From contig JAIXMN010000004.1 of assembly GCA_025716815.1 (NCBI GenBank), positions 1,364,001-1,428,000 on the forward strand: a DNA stretch of 64,000 nucleotides, read 5' to 3'. The position numbers were made by a program, and so were the translations under genes. The DNA comes from Dichotomocladium elegans. Lineage: Eukaryota; Mucoromycota; Mucoromycetes; Mucorales; Lichtheimiaceae. The notes under the pieces are model-generated. The model was not told the DNA's origin. It saw nothing but the letters and a program-made list of their open reading frames with translations, and ran no database searches. Within the stretch, counting starts at the first letter, position 1; every line of letters starts with the position of its first letter. Positions 1-14,590 of this stretch are shown piece after piece.

Positions 1-200
1 TCCATAAATACCCATGAAACGTCGAAGATCGTTTGTTATGCAACCGGAGGTTGCGCAAATTTCCGTCGTTTAGGCAAAGCCACTGAGTTTATGATTCGTG
101 AAATTTGACAGGCTAATAGGTCGTAAGGGAATTTTGTACAAGATGATGAGAGTTGATGAAGGTAAATGCAGGAATGTAAAAATGCAAAGAGGGGCGGGAT

Positions 201-2572
201 TTAATCGTAGTCATAGTAATCTTCTTCAGGATCTGCGTCCGCCCAGCCCATCCGTCTCCGGCCTTCGAGCATTAATCGCTCATCATCTGCCATATCGTCC
301 AGATCCATATCTTCGTCGTCTTCGTCTTCATCCGCGACTTCCTGTTCAGCATGCTCTTGTAATTTTCCTTCTTCACCAGCTGCCGCTTTCTTGGTTGACA
401 CTAAATCGCCGGATTCCTCCACCACCTCATATGCAGAATAATCGCCAGTATTTTCGTCCAATCCGGCAGATCGCATGACTTCCTTGAGTTTGTCAATTTC
501 TTTGATCTTTTCGATTGACTCAGCTGACTCGAACATGCCATCAAATACTGCTTGATTAATTTTCCTGGAGAATTTCTTCGTTTGCAATAACTGTTTGGCC
601 GCCTCAGCAGGAGAAGATGCAGGCGGGAGCTTTCGTTTCTTGTTGTGTTTCTACAAAGGACATGCTTTAACGTAACTCAAACGAAGCTTTAGTAGTTATA
701 CATACCCCTCTTTTTGATATGATCCCGTTTTTTCGATCCATCTCCGCTTTTTCTGTCCTAACTCTCAGCTCCTCGAGATACTCTTTGTTCTCGTTGTACC
801 ATATAATTGATTTTACTTTGACTTCCTCTGGACTTAAGATCATCGCCTCAATCTCCTCATCGTCAACATCTGAAAGACTGACTTCCTCGATTTCTTCAGT
901 TTTTTGCAACATAGCTTCAGCTGCAATGGCTTCTTTTTCTGTACAAAAGATCAGTAAATCGCAACACAGGCAATAAATGCGATTCACATACCAAACTGCT
1001 CGGAGCTCTTTATGAAGTCGTCGCTCTTCATCCACTCTTGTACTTCTTGCTCCAGTTCTTCCACTTGTTCTGCAAGCTCTGGATTAACAGCTGTTACCTG
1101 TGTATCTGTTACTTGCACATCGCTGTTGGTGTTATGCGTGTCTGCGATAAGTGTTGTTTGGGTATCTTCGCTCTGTGTGGGAACTGCGTCAGATGCAGGT
1201 GGACTATGTGCTGTAGTTGTCATGGGGCTTTCTGCCGACGGACTGGCGGCAATTACAGCTGGCATGCGGCGAGGGACCTGAGTTTCATCATCTTCCTTAT
1301 CGTTACGCTCGCCAGCTTCCTCTCTTCCAGCATCTTCAGTTTCATGACCGCGTCGCTTCTCCTTTTCCGTTTGTTCCTTCCGTGCCTTCACGAAAGCGGG
1401 TGGATCAGCTTCTTTTTCAAGCCACATCGTCTTAAAGTCGCGCACAGACAGGTTGGCAGATTCGGTTTCTCTGAATTCCTTTAATCTAGAAAGATATAAT
1501 TCTATGAGCTCTGAATGCGTTTTTATAAGCGATAACTCTTTTGCATGACCCACCTTGTATGAATGGTAATTTCTGCTACTTTCACAACGTAGATAACTTC
1601 ACGCGTCGTCCGCCGGAAACCGTTTATGCGCGCAGCAATTAGTAGACATGCGCCGCAAATACCAGCAGGTCGACGGCCGGTTCGGATCCAGTCGCGGTCC
1701 ATACGCTGTACTAATCGCACAGCATCCTGTGCTACGCGTTGAGTGTATTCACCAAAATCGAGAGCAGCCGCGAATCGTGAGATGTAAATGGAGGGATCAA
1801 TCAAGGGCAGCTTCAGATTGAGGGTCCGGACAAGTTTGAGGAACGTCGAACCGAGTACAAATACATTCGCCTACGCCAGAAAAATCAACACATGAGTGAT
1901 ATCGTTACACATGGATCGATTATTCTGTACATACCTGCATCATGTCTGAGAAGTCGATCAACATCTGTGAGCTCTTTTCGTCACGGCAGACAATATAAAG
2001 ACAGACGGCTGCTACATGTTCTGACTTTCGACCGCGGGTGAATCTATTGATAACGGCGAGGTTGTAATAACGCTGTGCTGCTTCTCGGTAACGCTCAGGA
2101 AGTCGTAAGGCATATGCTATTTTCGCAATCTTGAGGCGACCTGCAAACAGTTTTTAGGTTTAAGAATCCGTTAAAGATGCATTACGCAGAATCCTACCAT
2201 TCTCCATCGCCTGTTCTTGGCCTTCTCGACCTTGTCCACGACCGAATGGCCCTCCACCGCTAATACGACCTACAATTCGATCGTTATACATTATGCTGCC
2301 GAATATTGTGCCAAGAACAGATAAGCATACCTGACTCTCCAGCGAATGAACCAGATAGTACAGTTTTACCACCACTAGATTCCTGGAAGGTTACTTCTGA
2401 GACGATGTTGTTCTCTTCAAGTACCTAGGACATGTGGTGGAGTATAAGGTTTTAGCAACAAAATGCTACCGTTGAAAGCGATCTCGTTACACACCTCACC
2501 ACAGGCCACACAAAACGTCGTGCCAGAAGCAGCTTCGGTTTCTACTTTACTTGATCCACACCGACATCGCAT
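201..2572 (-). CDS. BRF1: Transcription factor IIIB subunit BRF1 (TFIIB-related factor)
   Basis: General factor that recruits RNA polymerase III to tRNA and 5S genes. I read eight exons on the minus strand: 2495-2572, 2331-2424, 2198-2269, 1935-2140, 1554-1870, 992-1485, 706-938 and 201-650, giving about 647 aa with frame kept across all seven introns. The N-terminus has a zinc ribbon (CRCGS near residue 3, then CVACGE), followed by two cyclin-like TFIIB repeats (RLPERYREAAQRYYNLAVI; then DWIRTGRRPAGICGACLLIA). The C-terminal half carries the BRF1 homology block (SDVDDEEIEAMILSPEEVK), which in the family binds TBP, and an acidic tail rich in D/E. The middle linker (about residues 280-380) is low-complexity T/S/E. 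Length and domain order fit BRF1 rather than TFIIB. The start is the first ATG, directly before the zinc ribbon. Identity is secure; single intron borders are less so. Confidence 0.93.
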
Positions 2573-2953
2573 GTTTAAGAGTTATCTAAGAGTAACAAAG
2601 GGAAGGTAATGGGCAATTTGTGCGCTCACTGGGTTCAAATAAAAATTGTGACCGGTTTAGGGAGCTGCGGCGCATCTATCACGGAGGAATGGTATCGTTT
2701 GTTCTGCGCGCACGACGAACCTGCAGGCAAACATCCAACTATCAAAAATATTCGAATACTGGAACACTTATTAAAGACTGTACGATTACTGAATATATGC
2801 TGTGAAGCTACACAGTCAAACAACTGACCGGCTAAAAACGTTGTACGCCAATAATACCGTACTATTGCTTTGATTTGATTGCTTTTTTTTATTATATTAA
2901 AGACTGGTAGCACTTCATTAAGCACCATAGAGGGATTATTACTGGAGGATAGT

Positions 2954-4402
2954 CTATTTCTTGCCAGCCTTCTGGGCGGCCTTGGTGACCTTGCCACCCT
3001 TCTCGACCTTCTCAACGGACTTAATGACACCGACAGCGACGGTCTGACGCATATCACGGACGGCGAAACGGCCAAGAGGAGGATACTCAGTGTACGACTC
3101 AACGCACATGGGCTTGGAGGGAATCATCTTAACGATGGCGGAGTCACCAGACTTGATGAACTTGGGAGAGTCCTCAAGCTTCTTGCCGGAACGACGATCG
3201 ATCTTCTCGAGAAGCTCGGCGAACTTGCATGCAATGTGAGCGGTGTGGCAATCCAAGACAGGAGAGTAACCAGCACCAATCTGACCAGGATGGTTCAAGA
3301 CAATAACCTGGGCAGTGAAAGAACCAGCCTCCTTGGCGGGGTCGTTCTTGGAGTCAGAGCAGACGTTACCACGGCGGATATCCTTGACGGAAACGTTCTT
3401 GACGTTGAAACCGACGTTGTCACCGGGAACACCCTCAGCGAGCTGCTCGTGGTGCATTTCAACGGACTTGACTTCAGTGGTAACGTTGGCAGGGGCGAAG
3501 GTAACGATCATACCAGCCTTGATGACACCAGTCTCAACACGACCGACGGGGACAGTACCGATACCGCCGATCTTGTAGACATCCTGGAGGGGAAGACGGA
3601 GAGGCTTATCCGAGGGACGGACAGGGGGCTCAATGGCATCGATAGCCTCAAGAAGAGTCTTGCCAGTCTTGGAACCAGCCTTGGTCTCCTTGTTCCATCC
3701 CTTGAACCAGGGCATGTTGGAGGACTCCTCCAACATGTTATCACCGTTCCAGCCAGAGATGGGGACGAAGGGAACAGACTTGGGGTTGAAACCGATCTTC
3801 TTGATGAAGCCAGAGACTTCCTTGACGATTTCGTTGTAACGGGCCTCGGAGTACTTGGTCGAGTCCATCTTGTTGATGGCAACGATCAACTGGCGGACAC
3901 CAAGGGTGAAAGCAAGAAGAGCGTGCTCACGGGTCTGGCCATCCTTGGAGATACCAGCCTCGAACTCACCAGTACCGGCAGCAATGATGAGGATACCGCA
4001 ATCGGCCTGGGAGGTACCGGTAATCATGTTCTTGATGAAATCACGATGGCCGGGGGCATCAATGACAGTGACGAAGTACTTGGGAGTCTCGAACTTCCAC
4101 AAGGCGATATCGATGGTGATACCACGCTCACGCTCGGCCTTGAGCTTGTCAAGAACCCAGGCGTACTTGAAGGAACCCTTACCGAGTTCGGCGGCTTCCT
4201 TCTCGAACTTCTCGATGGTACGCTTGTCAATACCACCGCACTTGTAGATCAAGTGACCAGTGGTGGTGGACTTGCCCTGTTTGCATGGAAAAAGACGAAA
4301 TAAATTTCGAATGATCAAGATTCAAAGACAACTCTCTGCGAAACTTACGGAATCGACGTGACCAATGACGACGACGTTAACGTGAGTCTTCTCCTTACCC
4401 AT
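2954..4402 (-). CDS. tef1: Translation elongation factor 1-alpha
   Basis: GTPase that delivers aminoacyl-tRNA to the ribosome. Two coding exons, 4349-4402 (18 codons, through GHVDS) and 2954-4276, give 458 aa, the usual length for Mucoromycota. The 72-bp intron (4277-4348) cuts inside the G1 loop, GHVDS/GKST. Other GTPase motifs are visible: DAPGH, NKMD. The switch region ([16 protein letters not shown]) and C-terminal lysine-rich end are normal. A further intron probably lies in the 5' leader at 4405-4478 (GTAAAA donor, CTAG acceptor two bases before the ATG) and contains a GGAT repeat. Strong codon bias, as expected for a very highly expressed gene, leaves a long open antisense frame on the plus strand that I do not regard as a gene. 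Confidence 0.98.
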
Positions 4403-4404
4403 GA

Positions 4405-4478
4405 CTAGAAAGATGGATTAGATGTTATTCCAGTTGCGGATGGATGGGTGGATGGATGGATGGATCATTTCTTTTTAC
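4405..4478 (-). other. Probable 5'-UTR intron of tef1
   Basis: A donor GTAAAAAG (reading the minus strand from 4478) and an acceptor CTTTCTAG ending at 4405 lie immediately before the EF-1alpha start codon. The inside is a GGAT tandem repeat. Leader introns are common in fungal tef1 genes; this one is inferred from splice signals only. Confidence 0.6.
4437..4466. repeat. (GGAT)n microsatellite in tef1 leader
   Basis: About seven tandem, slightly imperfect GGAT units between the EF-1alpha start codon and its probable leader-intron donor. Seen directly. Confidence 0.85.
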
Positions 4479-5105
4479 CTGAAGGTTTTAATAAAAGAGT
4501 GGATGATTCGATGATGCCCACCCACGCAGGATTACACCAGATTCGCAAAAATCAAAGTCCCGTGACGAAAATCGCATGATGACAAAAATAGAAGTGCCCA
4601 AATGCGGAAATAAGATGGAACATAGTCTTTTCCAAAATCGATTCCATATACAAGATACAACAATGTCTTCAAATAAAAAGAAAGTCTCGCATAAAGTTAT
4701 ACGAACTTGTCGTATCAACAGGAAAAAGATTTCGTTAGTCAGCAGAGAAAACCCCTTTATATTTTGACTTACCAAGCCGGCTCATCAATTACAGGTGCGA
4801 TTGGTCAATCTCTAAAAGACAGAAGGTGTTAGATTCGAATAAAAAGCACCACGCAGAAAGACTTCTGGGGAAAGCATGTCTTCTATTTTAATGATCCTGT
4901 GACTTTCGAACTGCTAAGACACGACGTCAAGTTCGGAAAATGGTGTATGCCAGCTTTCTGAGCTGTCGATATTTCCTTTACAGCTTGAAAATCAACGTTA
5001 AAAATGAGGAAATACTGTATACTCTTTCCAATCTGTTTGTTCTGCATACACAGAATATCTGCATCGAATATCCTGCGGTTCTTTTTACCATCACTTGTAC
5101 AAGCT

Positions 5106-5560
5106 CTAACGGTTTATACTATAAACTTCAAGGAAAGCACTCGGCAATTTATCGCTCCACTTTATTCTGTATACTCCTTGAATAGGGCAGTTCCTCTTGG
5201 CGCTGTGTAACGAGTTACTTTGACTACCGCGAAAACCATAGAGCGATGGATATGGATCGTCTTTGTATGGGGGTTGAGGATTCACCACCCACTGCATTTC
5301 ATTGATTTCCACGTTTTATAGTATGCGCAGTTGGATAATTGTACGAACTTTCAACCAATCGATACATTTGACATCTTAAATTTAATCTCATTCCTGAAGT
5401 CTCGCTGCTTTACACGCAACTGTGCCTGGCGATCAACATCAAATGAAGCATCACTAGAAAAATCGATAGGGCCTCCTTTCTTTTAGATATATATACTACT
5501 AATACTTTGCTAGTTCAGATTCTCCTAAATATTTGTGGGACTGATTATCTCCATCAATCA
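5106..5560 (-). CDS. Partly resolved small spliced gene of unknown function
   Basis: No single long frame exists here, but three minus-strand blocks join in frame with canonical splice sites: a block ending at 5500 (reads ...HKYLGESELAKY), then 5366-5453 (YDASFDVDRQAQLRVKQRDF...), then 5106-5291 (WVVNPQPPYKDDPYPSLYGF...). The introns at 5454-5499 and 5292-5365 have GTAGTA/CTAG and GTATCG/GCAG ends. The third block holds a PPxY-like QPPY motif and runs to a TAG at 5106. The 5' end is not resolved: the open frame extends upstream of 5550 without an evident ATG. I do not recognise the protein. Composition (charged, amphipathic, no low-complexity) argues that it is coding. It could also be a decayed gene; transcript data would decide. 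Confidence 0.4.
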
Positions 5561-6394
5561 GAGAAACTCACATCGAGCATGGATAAATATAAACTACCCG
5601 TTGCACGTGGTGGCCTTGGTCTAGAGGAGATCTAAAAGCCAGGAACAAGCTATTCCTGCTGTACTCTTGTCATTCTGACACACATTAAGGAGTTGCCGAC
5701 CTTTGTTGCCCTGTTGCAATTACTACCCGCTATCTAATATCCAACACTAGAAACCATTCACTGGTGCTTAAAATAGCAGAGGTTCCTAAGGATTGAAATA
5801 GGAAAGCATCTGCGGTATCGCGAAGAGGGATGTTATGTACGAATGTATAGGCTCCTGTCGAGGAGAAAAAAATCGGACTTTGTGCGACAAGCTGTGCTCA
5901 AAACGAAATGATACATGTGTGGACGGGCTAAACGTAATCTAGTATCTCGAGCTGTATCTCTGTCCTTATCCTTGGTTACAGTATTTGGCAAATGAGGCTT
6001 CGCGGTTGTCCGAGTCTCAATAATAGGTAGTATCCTCGATGTCTATACTAATGGATATCGTGCTTGCCGCGTCGGCATAGCGGGCAGCCCTAATCCAGAG
6101 TGCGGAAGATCCTGAGAAAGTTGAAAAAGAAAAAAAAAGGATTCTGAAATTGCCTCTAAATAGTCTATTAACCAACTTGATATGGACTCCAAAAAAGGTG
6201 AAAGACATCTCTGTTTAGCAACCGGTTGCACATAGACAAATGAAATAAACCAAAGATGGGAGAATAGACTACCAAAATGTAACTATTCGAACAGTTATTT
6301 TAGCGGCAGACGGACGGCAGCAATATATTGAGCATCATGCCATTTTTCCTAAAGGGAGCAATTACACAATACCGACAAGTGATCGACAAAACAA
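5561..6394. other. Intergenic, nothing assigned
   Basis: AT-rich sequence with short open frames only. May hold the 5' exons of the small minus-strand gene that ends at 5106. No RNA gene or repeat family recognised. Confidence 0.5.
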
Positions 6395-6401
6395 TATAAA
6401 A
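6395..6401 (+). promoter_or_regulatory. TATA box of the LysM protein gene
   Basis: TATAAAA lies 108 bp before the chosen ATG at 6509. It favours the 6509 start over an in-frame upstream ATG at 6407, which would sit right at the expected transcription start. Confidence 0.55.
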
Positions 6402-6508
6402 TAGAAATGTCCCTAGATCGATCTCTTGCTTCTTTACTCAACAAATCTATCTTCCAGTCCATTCTTTACAAAAACCCTACTCCATTCCTCTCCCTGTTTT
6501 ACACCACC

Positions 6509-7204
6509 ATGAAGTTCACTATCTTTGCTGCTGCCGCCCTCGCTGTTGCTGGCTTTGCCTCCGCTGCGACCCATCCCGCCGAGTACTGCACGAACCTCGC
6601 CATTGGTAACTATCTACCGGATTTATGTTGATGAGATTTTGGCTAATACATATAATCACTTGTATTAGCAACTGAGAACACATCTTGCACTGCTTTTGCT
6701 GAGTCAAAGGGCCTGAATCCTGCTGTCTTTGCCATCTTGAACCATGGCTCCAACCTCGATGACTGCACTGTCACTAAAGGCGAGCAGTACTGCATTGCCG
6801 CTCCCCGCACTAAGGCTAAGCGCTGCCTTGCTGAGAAGAAAAAGGCCGCTGCTGCCGCTGCTGCCTCTGAAAGCGAGGATTCTGTTCCTCCCACTTCCCC
6901 TACCACTACCGAAAATGCTGCTCCCGCCGACCCCACCACCGCTCCCTCTTCCAACTCGGATGCTCCCTCCCCATACGCCATTCCTAAGTCCGAGACAGGC
7001 GGTCTGAGATTGGTGAACAAGATCAACCCTAACTGCAAGTGGTTCTACACCATCTTGCCCACCGACGGAGGTTGCTCCGATGTTGCGGCCAAGAACAATA
7101 TCCCCGAGACAACGCTCTACTCTTTGAACAAGAATCTCCATAGCATGGCCCCTAATACCTGTGACAACCTCGACACCGGCAAGACCTACTGCATCGGCTT
7201 GTAA
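6509..7204 (+). CDS. Secreted LysM-domain protein
   Basis: Two exons, 6509-6605 and 6669-7204, give 210 aa. The first 19-20 residues are a clear signal peptide (MKFTIFAAAALAVAGFASA). Two LysM-like modules follow: one around residues 27-70 (SCTAFAESKGL ... LNHGSNLDDCTVTKGEQYCI) and one at the C-terminus (WFYTILPTDGGCSDVA ... LYSLNKNL ... TGKTYCIGL). They are joined by a K/A-rich then P/T/S-rich linker, about residues 75-130, typical of O-glycosylated spacers. Cysteines are paired as in fungal LysM effectors. Such proteins bind chitin oligomers outside the cell, masking wall fragments or tethering to the wall; the substrate here is inferred. The gene is alone, with its own TATA box. Confidence 0.85.
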
Positions 7205-8451
7205 AGCAAAACTATCTCCGCCCTTAATAGTCTGTAACTTTGTATCAAGTTTCTCTTTCTCCCATCCATCCACAATAAATCATCACCCTCGCAATCATCC
7301 AATGCCACCATCTACAGCATATTTCAGAGTATTCTTACAGCGTGCTCATTGCATTAATGACCCTTAGAAATTATTGAACTTGGTAGCAATCCTAACGAAC
7401 TAGACTATGAACGGCAACATGGAATTTAGCAGATGCATAAGCTCCTGACATGCGAGGGAGAAGACATCATATACAGTACTATAATGGCCGTGCCAGACAT
7501 GTCATAGCACTGTAGCGAATTCTGAATATAAGGAAAGAGTGATGCCTCATTTGCATATCGATCTGGTTAGATCAAAATGCATCCCTTGTGTGCCACGGTG
7601 GATAAAAGAACTGCTGTGTACAGCACAGTTGTGGTACATAGCATATTTGCTTCGGCAAAACAGATTAGATCATTCGCCGAGTAATGAGATAGACTAACGC
7701 CTATGGTCACTGTTTTCCTCTTAGGTATAAAGATACGTACACTGCCGATAGAGTTGTATCCATATCATCAACTTATGATATGGTATGCAGTTAACGGCAT
7801 AAAAGTAACTACAGTACACAAAGTACATATATCTTTCTTGTCCGTCCTATTACCATAAGGTATTTACTGTCAACGTAGGGTAAGTGCTCGGGGTTCATTG
7901 AAGATTCAATGACGAGATTATTATTTAATTAGTAAAAAGAATACCGGTACCTGAGGGTTAGATCGGGACCAGTAAACGCACCCCTACAACTTGCGTTGAG
8001 GATTTTGTGCAGAAGCAAAGGGATGGGAAACGGTAGAAGCCTCTTCTATCTCGTGACTAAAAATAAGAAAGTAGTAATCTATTTTTTGACCTTGGGAGTA
8101 CAGATATTTGCGCTATTATTAATTCTCATTTGGTCGGACTTAGCCTCGAGAATTTATCCTGTTGCTCAGGTCTGGCGGCGGGGTTCTCAGAAAAGTGTTC
8201 CCCGAGCTACTCCCTTGAACACTGAAAATGGCCCTAGTCCACTTGCGTCATGTGGGAAGCACAGATGTTGTACTATCAAAAGACGCTTTTTCCAGGTTCA
8301 GGAACGCAGGTTTTCGACCAGGGCAATGAATAGAAAAAAATTCGAAAGCAGTTGGTGGATATCTCTACTTTTATTTACACATATCGGTAATTTAGGGAAT
8401 GCATGTAGTATTAATCTGGAAGCGCAGGTTAAATGGCAGTGCAAGGAGAAT
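7205..8451. other. Intergenic, nothing assigned
   Basis: 1.2 kb without a supportable gene. A plus-strand open frame from 7996 runs into the antisense of the GalE gene and has no coding character. AT-rich, no repeat family recognised. Confidence 0.6.
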
Positions 8452-11830
<3,379 letters not shown>

Positions 11831-12929
11831 TTATGGAATGAGAGGAAGCCAGGTTGGGGTAGTCCTTCGATATCTTAGCCAGACGTCGCCAAAGCCTTTT
11901 TCCAAAACGCATTCTTCAGCTTCAATTATTTCCTGAAACAGCCCCTGAAGCGAATAAATCGTGTAGCACAGACAAGCAGGATTCGTGAGCAACAGTTGCA
12001 TGCCGACCATCCACCAATAGATGCCAAAAAGGTACGGATGGCGTATGACACTGAAGGAAGATCATAGTTAATCTGATGGCATAAATAAGGGCAAGATAAA
12101 TGGACTGGCTGAACTTGCCTGTACACTCCATTTTCTACTAAGCTTTCTGGCTGTTTTTTCAGGCTGCCTGAGAATCCCGATCTGCATGCAAGCATGGCAG
12201 ACGTCTTTATAACCTGTCCGGCCACCACAAGAACGAAACCTTAAAAACCTCATATGTCAGTCTTCCACCAGAGCGGGGCTTCTTGCCCTTCCACCTCTTC
12301 TCAAGCCTATCGACATTTACCTATATAGTTCAATAAGCCAAATGCTTTCCACGATGGAAACACATAATCAAGGATTACGAATTCCACTAGTGCAAATACA
12401 TGATGGCGCATATATCCTATGGGAGGAGCGGTCCTGCTTCCCAGAATGAAGAAGGCTAGGCGATGTGTATGTGTGTGGGGATGAGTGAGGCATTGTATTC
12501 CTTTATGTTCATCAATAGAAACATACTGCTTGGCTTCGAATCACCCGAAAAGACCAGAGCTATAACAAGACCGTCAAGGTAATGAAATAAGGCCGCGGCT
12601 GCGAAGAAGAGGCCAAGATGTGGCCGGCTTGCAAAATAGGCTGATGCCAAGCCCGCACCAAGCGTGGATCCGAGAAGAAAACCATGAAGGGAAGCGTCTT
12701 GCAATGGCTGCGATGTTTCGTTGCTGAGCGATGATCGTCGAGACCTGCTTTGCGATCCATTGACGCATGAATGTCGCGTGAGCTGAATCTTGCTGACAGG
12801 GCGTTGTTGATAAATGATGCGCCGGTCTATGCCATTGATCTCGGCATCGCTGCTGCTACTGCTGATGTTACCGCTACTTTCTTCACTTTCATTGATGATG
12901 GCTAGATTGTTTTCGGTATGACCCGTCAT
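11831..12929 (-). CDS. STE14: Protein-S-isoprenylcysteine O-methyltransferase
   Basis: ER membrane enzyme that methylates the terminal prenyl-cysteine of CaaX proteins after prenylation and trimming. Four minus-strand exons, 12527-12929, 12321-12455, 12119-12239 and 11831-12050, give 292 aa. After a serine-rich N-terminal 60 residues come several hydrophobic segments (SAYFASRPHLGLFFAAAALF; VFALVEFVILDYVF) and the ICMT catalytic end: GQVIKTSAMLACRSGF, LVENGVYSVIRHPYLFGIYW, then LLTNPACLC and a final E-rich stretch EIIEAEECVLEKGFG. The family motif is usually RHPxYxG; here RHPYLFG, one residue shorter. The third intron uses a GC-AG pair (GCAAGT donor at 12118). The ATG at 12929 is the first. 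Two CaaX proteins in this window are potential substrates. Confidence 0.88.
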
Positions 12930-13300
12930 GAGAAGGAGGTGATGGAGCTGCAAGTGAAGCAGATAAGATATGCCTCCCCCCGTTCTTTATGCATTTTGCT
13001 TCCTATTATCCATCCTGGGTGGGTGAGGTGAGCTGATACGACGCATGTGTCTTTTAGGATAAGCTAAGATAACCCCAATCTTAGTGAATCTCGGCATTTG
13101 AAGGGGTGCACCTAACGGTCATCATACAAAGACCCTCGAACGAGCTTTTTGCCCCCATCTCGTGTATTCAAGAGCAACCATCCTTTTACAGCGTTCATAT
13201 TGAATCCCCGCATTTTGTTTCTGGGTTTGGCGCTTCCCCGTCCTTCCCGCATACGTGCGCATTCATACTCTCCTTCTTCGCTAAAAGACAGGCCTTACTC
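12930..13300. other. Divergent promoter region STE14 / IST1
   Basis: 371 bp between the start codons of STE14 (minus) and IST1 (plus). CT-rich before the IST1 ATG. No TATA box or other element picked out. Confidence 0.5.
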
Positions 13301-14452
13301 ATGTTCCAGCCCAGCAAGTTAAAAGTTCAGCTGAAGTTAGCCATCAATCGCCTCAAGATGCTTCAGGCAAAGAAGACATCCCTATGCCAGCACCAACGCC
13401 GAGAAATTGCCATGTTGCTCGACAAGGGCAAAGAAGAGAGTGCACGAGTTCGTGTTGAGCATATTATCCGAGAAGATTTGTTCATTGAGGCCATGGAGAT
13501 TCTTGAACTCTACTGCGATCTTCTGCTCGCGCGCTTCGGCCTGATTGAGCAGTACAAGTAATTGATCCACATAACCCATTTTTGTCGATGACGGGAGGGG
13601 AGAGGGTTCGTGCTCCTGAGGTTTATGCCTGAATACTAGAACGTGTGACCCAAGCATCGCTGAAGCCGTCAACACGGTCATATGGGCCGCTCCACGCACG
13701 GACGAAATCAAAGAGTTAATCTCTGTAAGTGCAGAAGATGTTTAACTACTACAGTGGCGGGGTTGACTCAACCGAGTATCCTGCTGCAGATCAGGGACCA
13801 ATTTGTTGTCAAGTACGGGAAGGAGTTTGTGCTAAATGCAATGGAAAATACCGGCAACGTGGTGAACGAAAGAGTACGCGTCTCAACAGAAAGCTGTTAG
13901 ATAACTGAAATTGGATGGACGGTTTCTTAGGTTTTATCTAAGCTTCAAGTGAGCGCACCTGACCCGTTCCTTGTTGAACGGTACTTGGAGGAAATTGCAA
14001 GATCGTATGACGTCATGTGGACCTCAGGCATTCTTGCTGCGGATGACGAGTATGATGATGACTCCAGCAGCGGTGGCGGCAAAGTAGTAGAAGAGGTATG
14101 GGTTGTCGAAGTCATCTCATTTTTTTTCTCCTTTGTATTCAGTATGCTATGTTTGCAGCCCTTCCCTGCCGATCTAGAACCTCCAATCTTGGCGAACTCT
14201 TCATCGTCCCAGCCAAAAGCCATTGATCTGTCTGATACACAGGTAAGGACAAACCAACGGTTCTCACGAGCAGGGCTAACAAATCCTTTGCAGCGTACAC
14301 CTACGGACATTTCAACACCGTCATTCGACCTACCCGAAATCCCATCGAGTGCACCTCCTACCAACAGACGTGTCCCTCCTGCTGCACCTAAACCCCAAGA
14401 CGATGATTTTGATGCTCTTGCCAGGAGACTTGAGGCCTTGAAGCGCAAGTAA
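13301..14452 (+). CDS. IST1: IST1-like regulator of ESCRT-III / Vps4
   Basis: Endosomal sorting factor that binds ESCRT-III Did2/CHMP1 and the ATPase Vps4. Six exons, 13301-13557, 13640-13724, 13790-13873, 13931-14095, 14159-14242 and 14294-14452, give 277 aa with frame kept throughout. The N-terminal 180 residues form the ESCRT-III-like helical core (KLKVQLKLAINRLKMLQAKK; VEHIIREDLFIEAMEILELY; DQFVVKYGKEF; DPFLVERYLEEIARSY). A flexible acidic/proline-rich linker follows. The last residues (FDALARRLEALKRK) match the MIM1 consensus LxxRLxxLK that docks on Vps4 MIT domains, the strongest single piece of evidence. Domain order and length fit fungal and animal IST1. Confidence 0.93.
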
Positions 14453-14590
14453 ATTGATCATCCGCCCGCACATACCCACGCTTTCCATTCCTTGGTTATC
14501 CCGAAAAAAAGATTACATAAAACACCCTTCAAGAGATTGTAGGATCTTTTGTTCCAAATGACGAGCATGGCTTTATGTATAAGAGAAAGT

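Noticed and set aside
2879..4303. Long plus-strand open frame (474 codons) antisense to tef1
   Set aside because: Shadow of the strong codon bias of EF-1alpha; its Leu/Gly/Asp-rich translation has no protein character.
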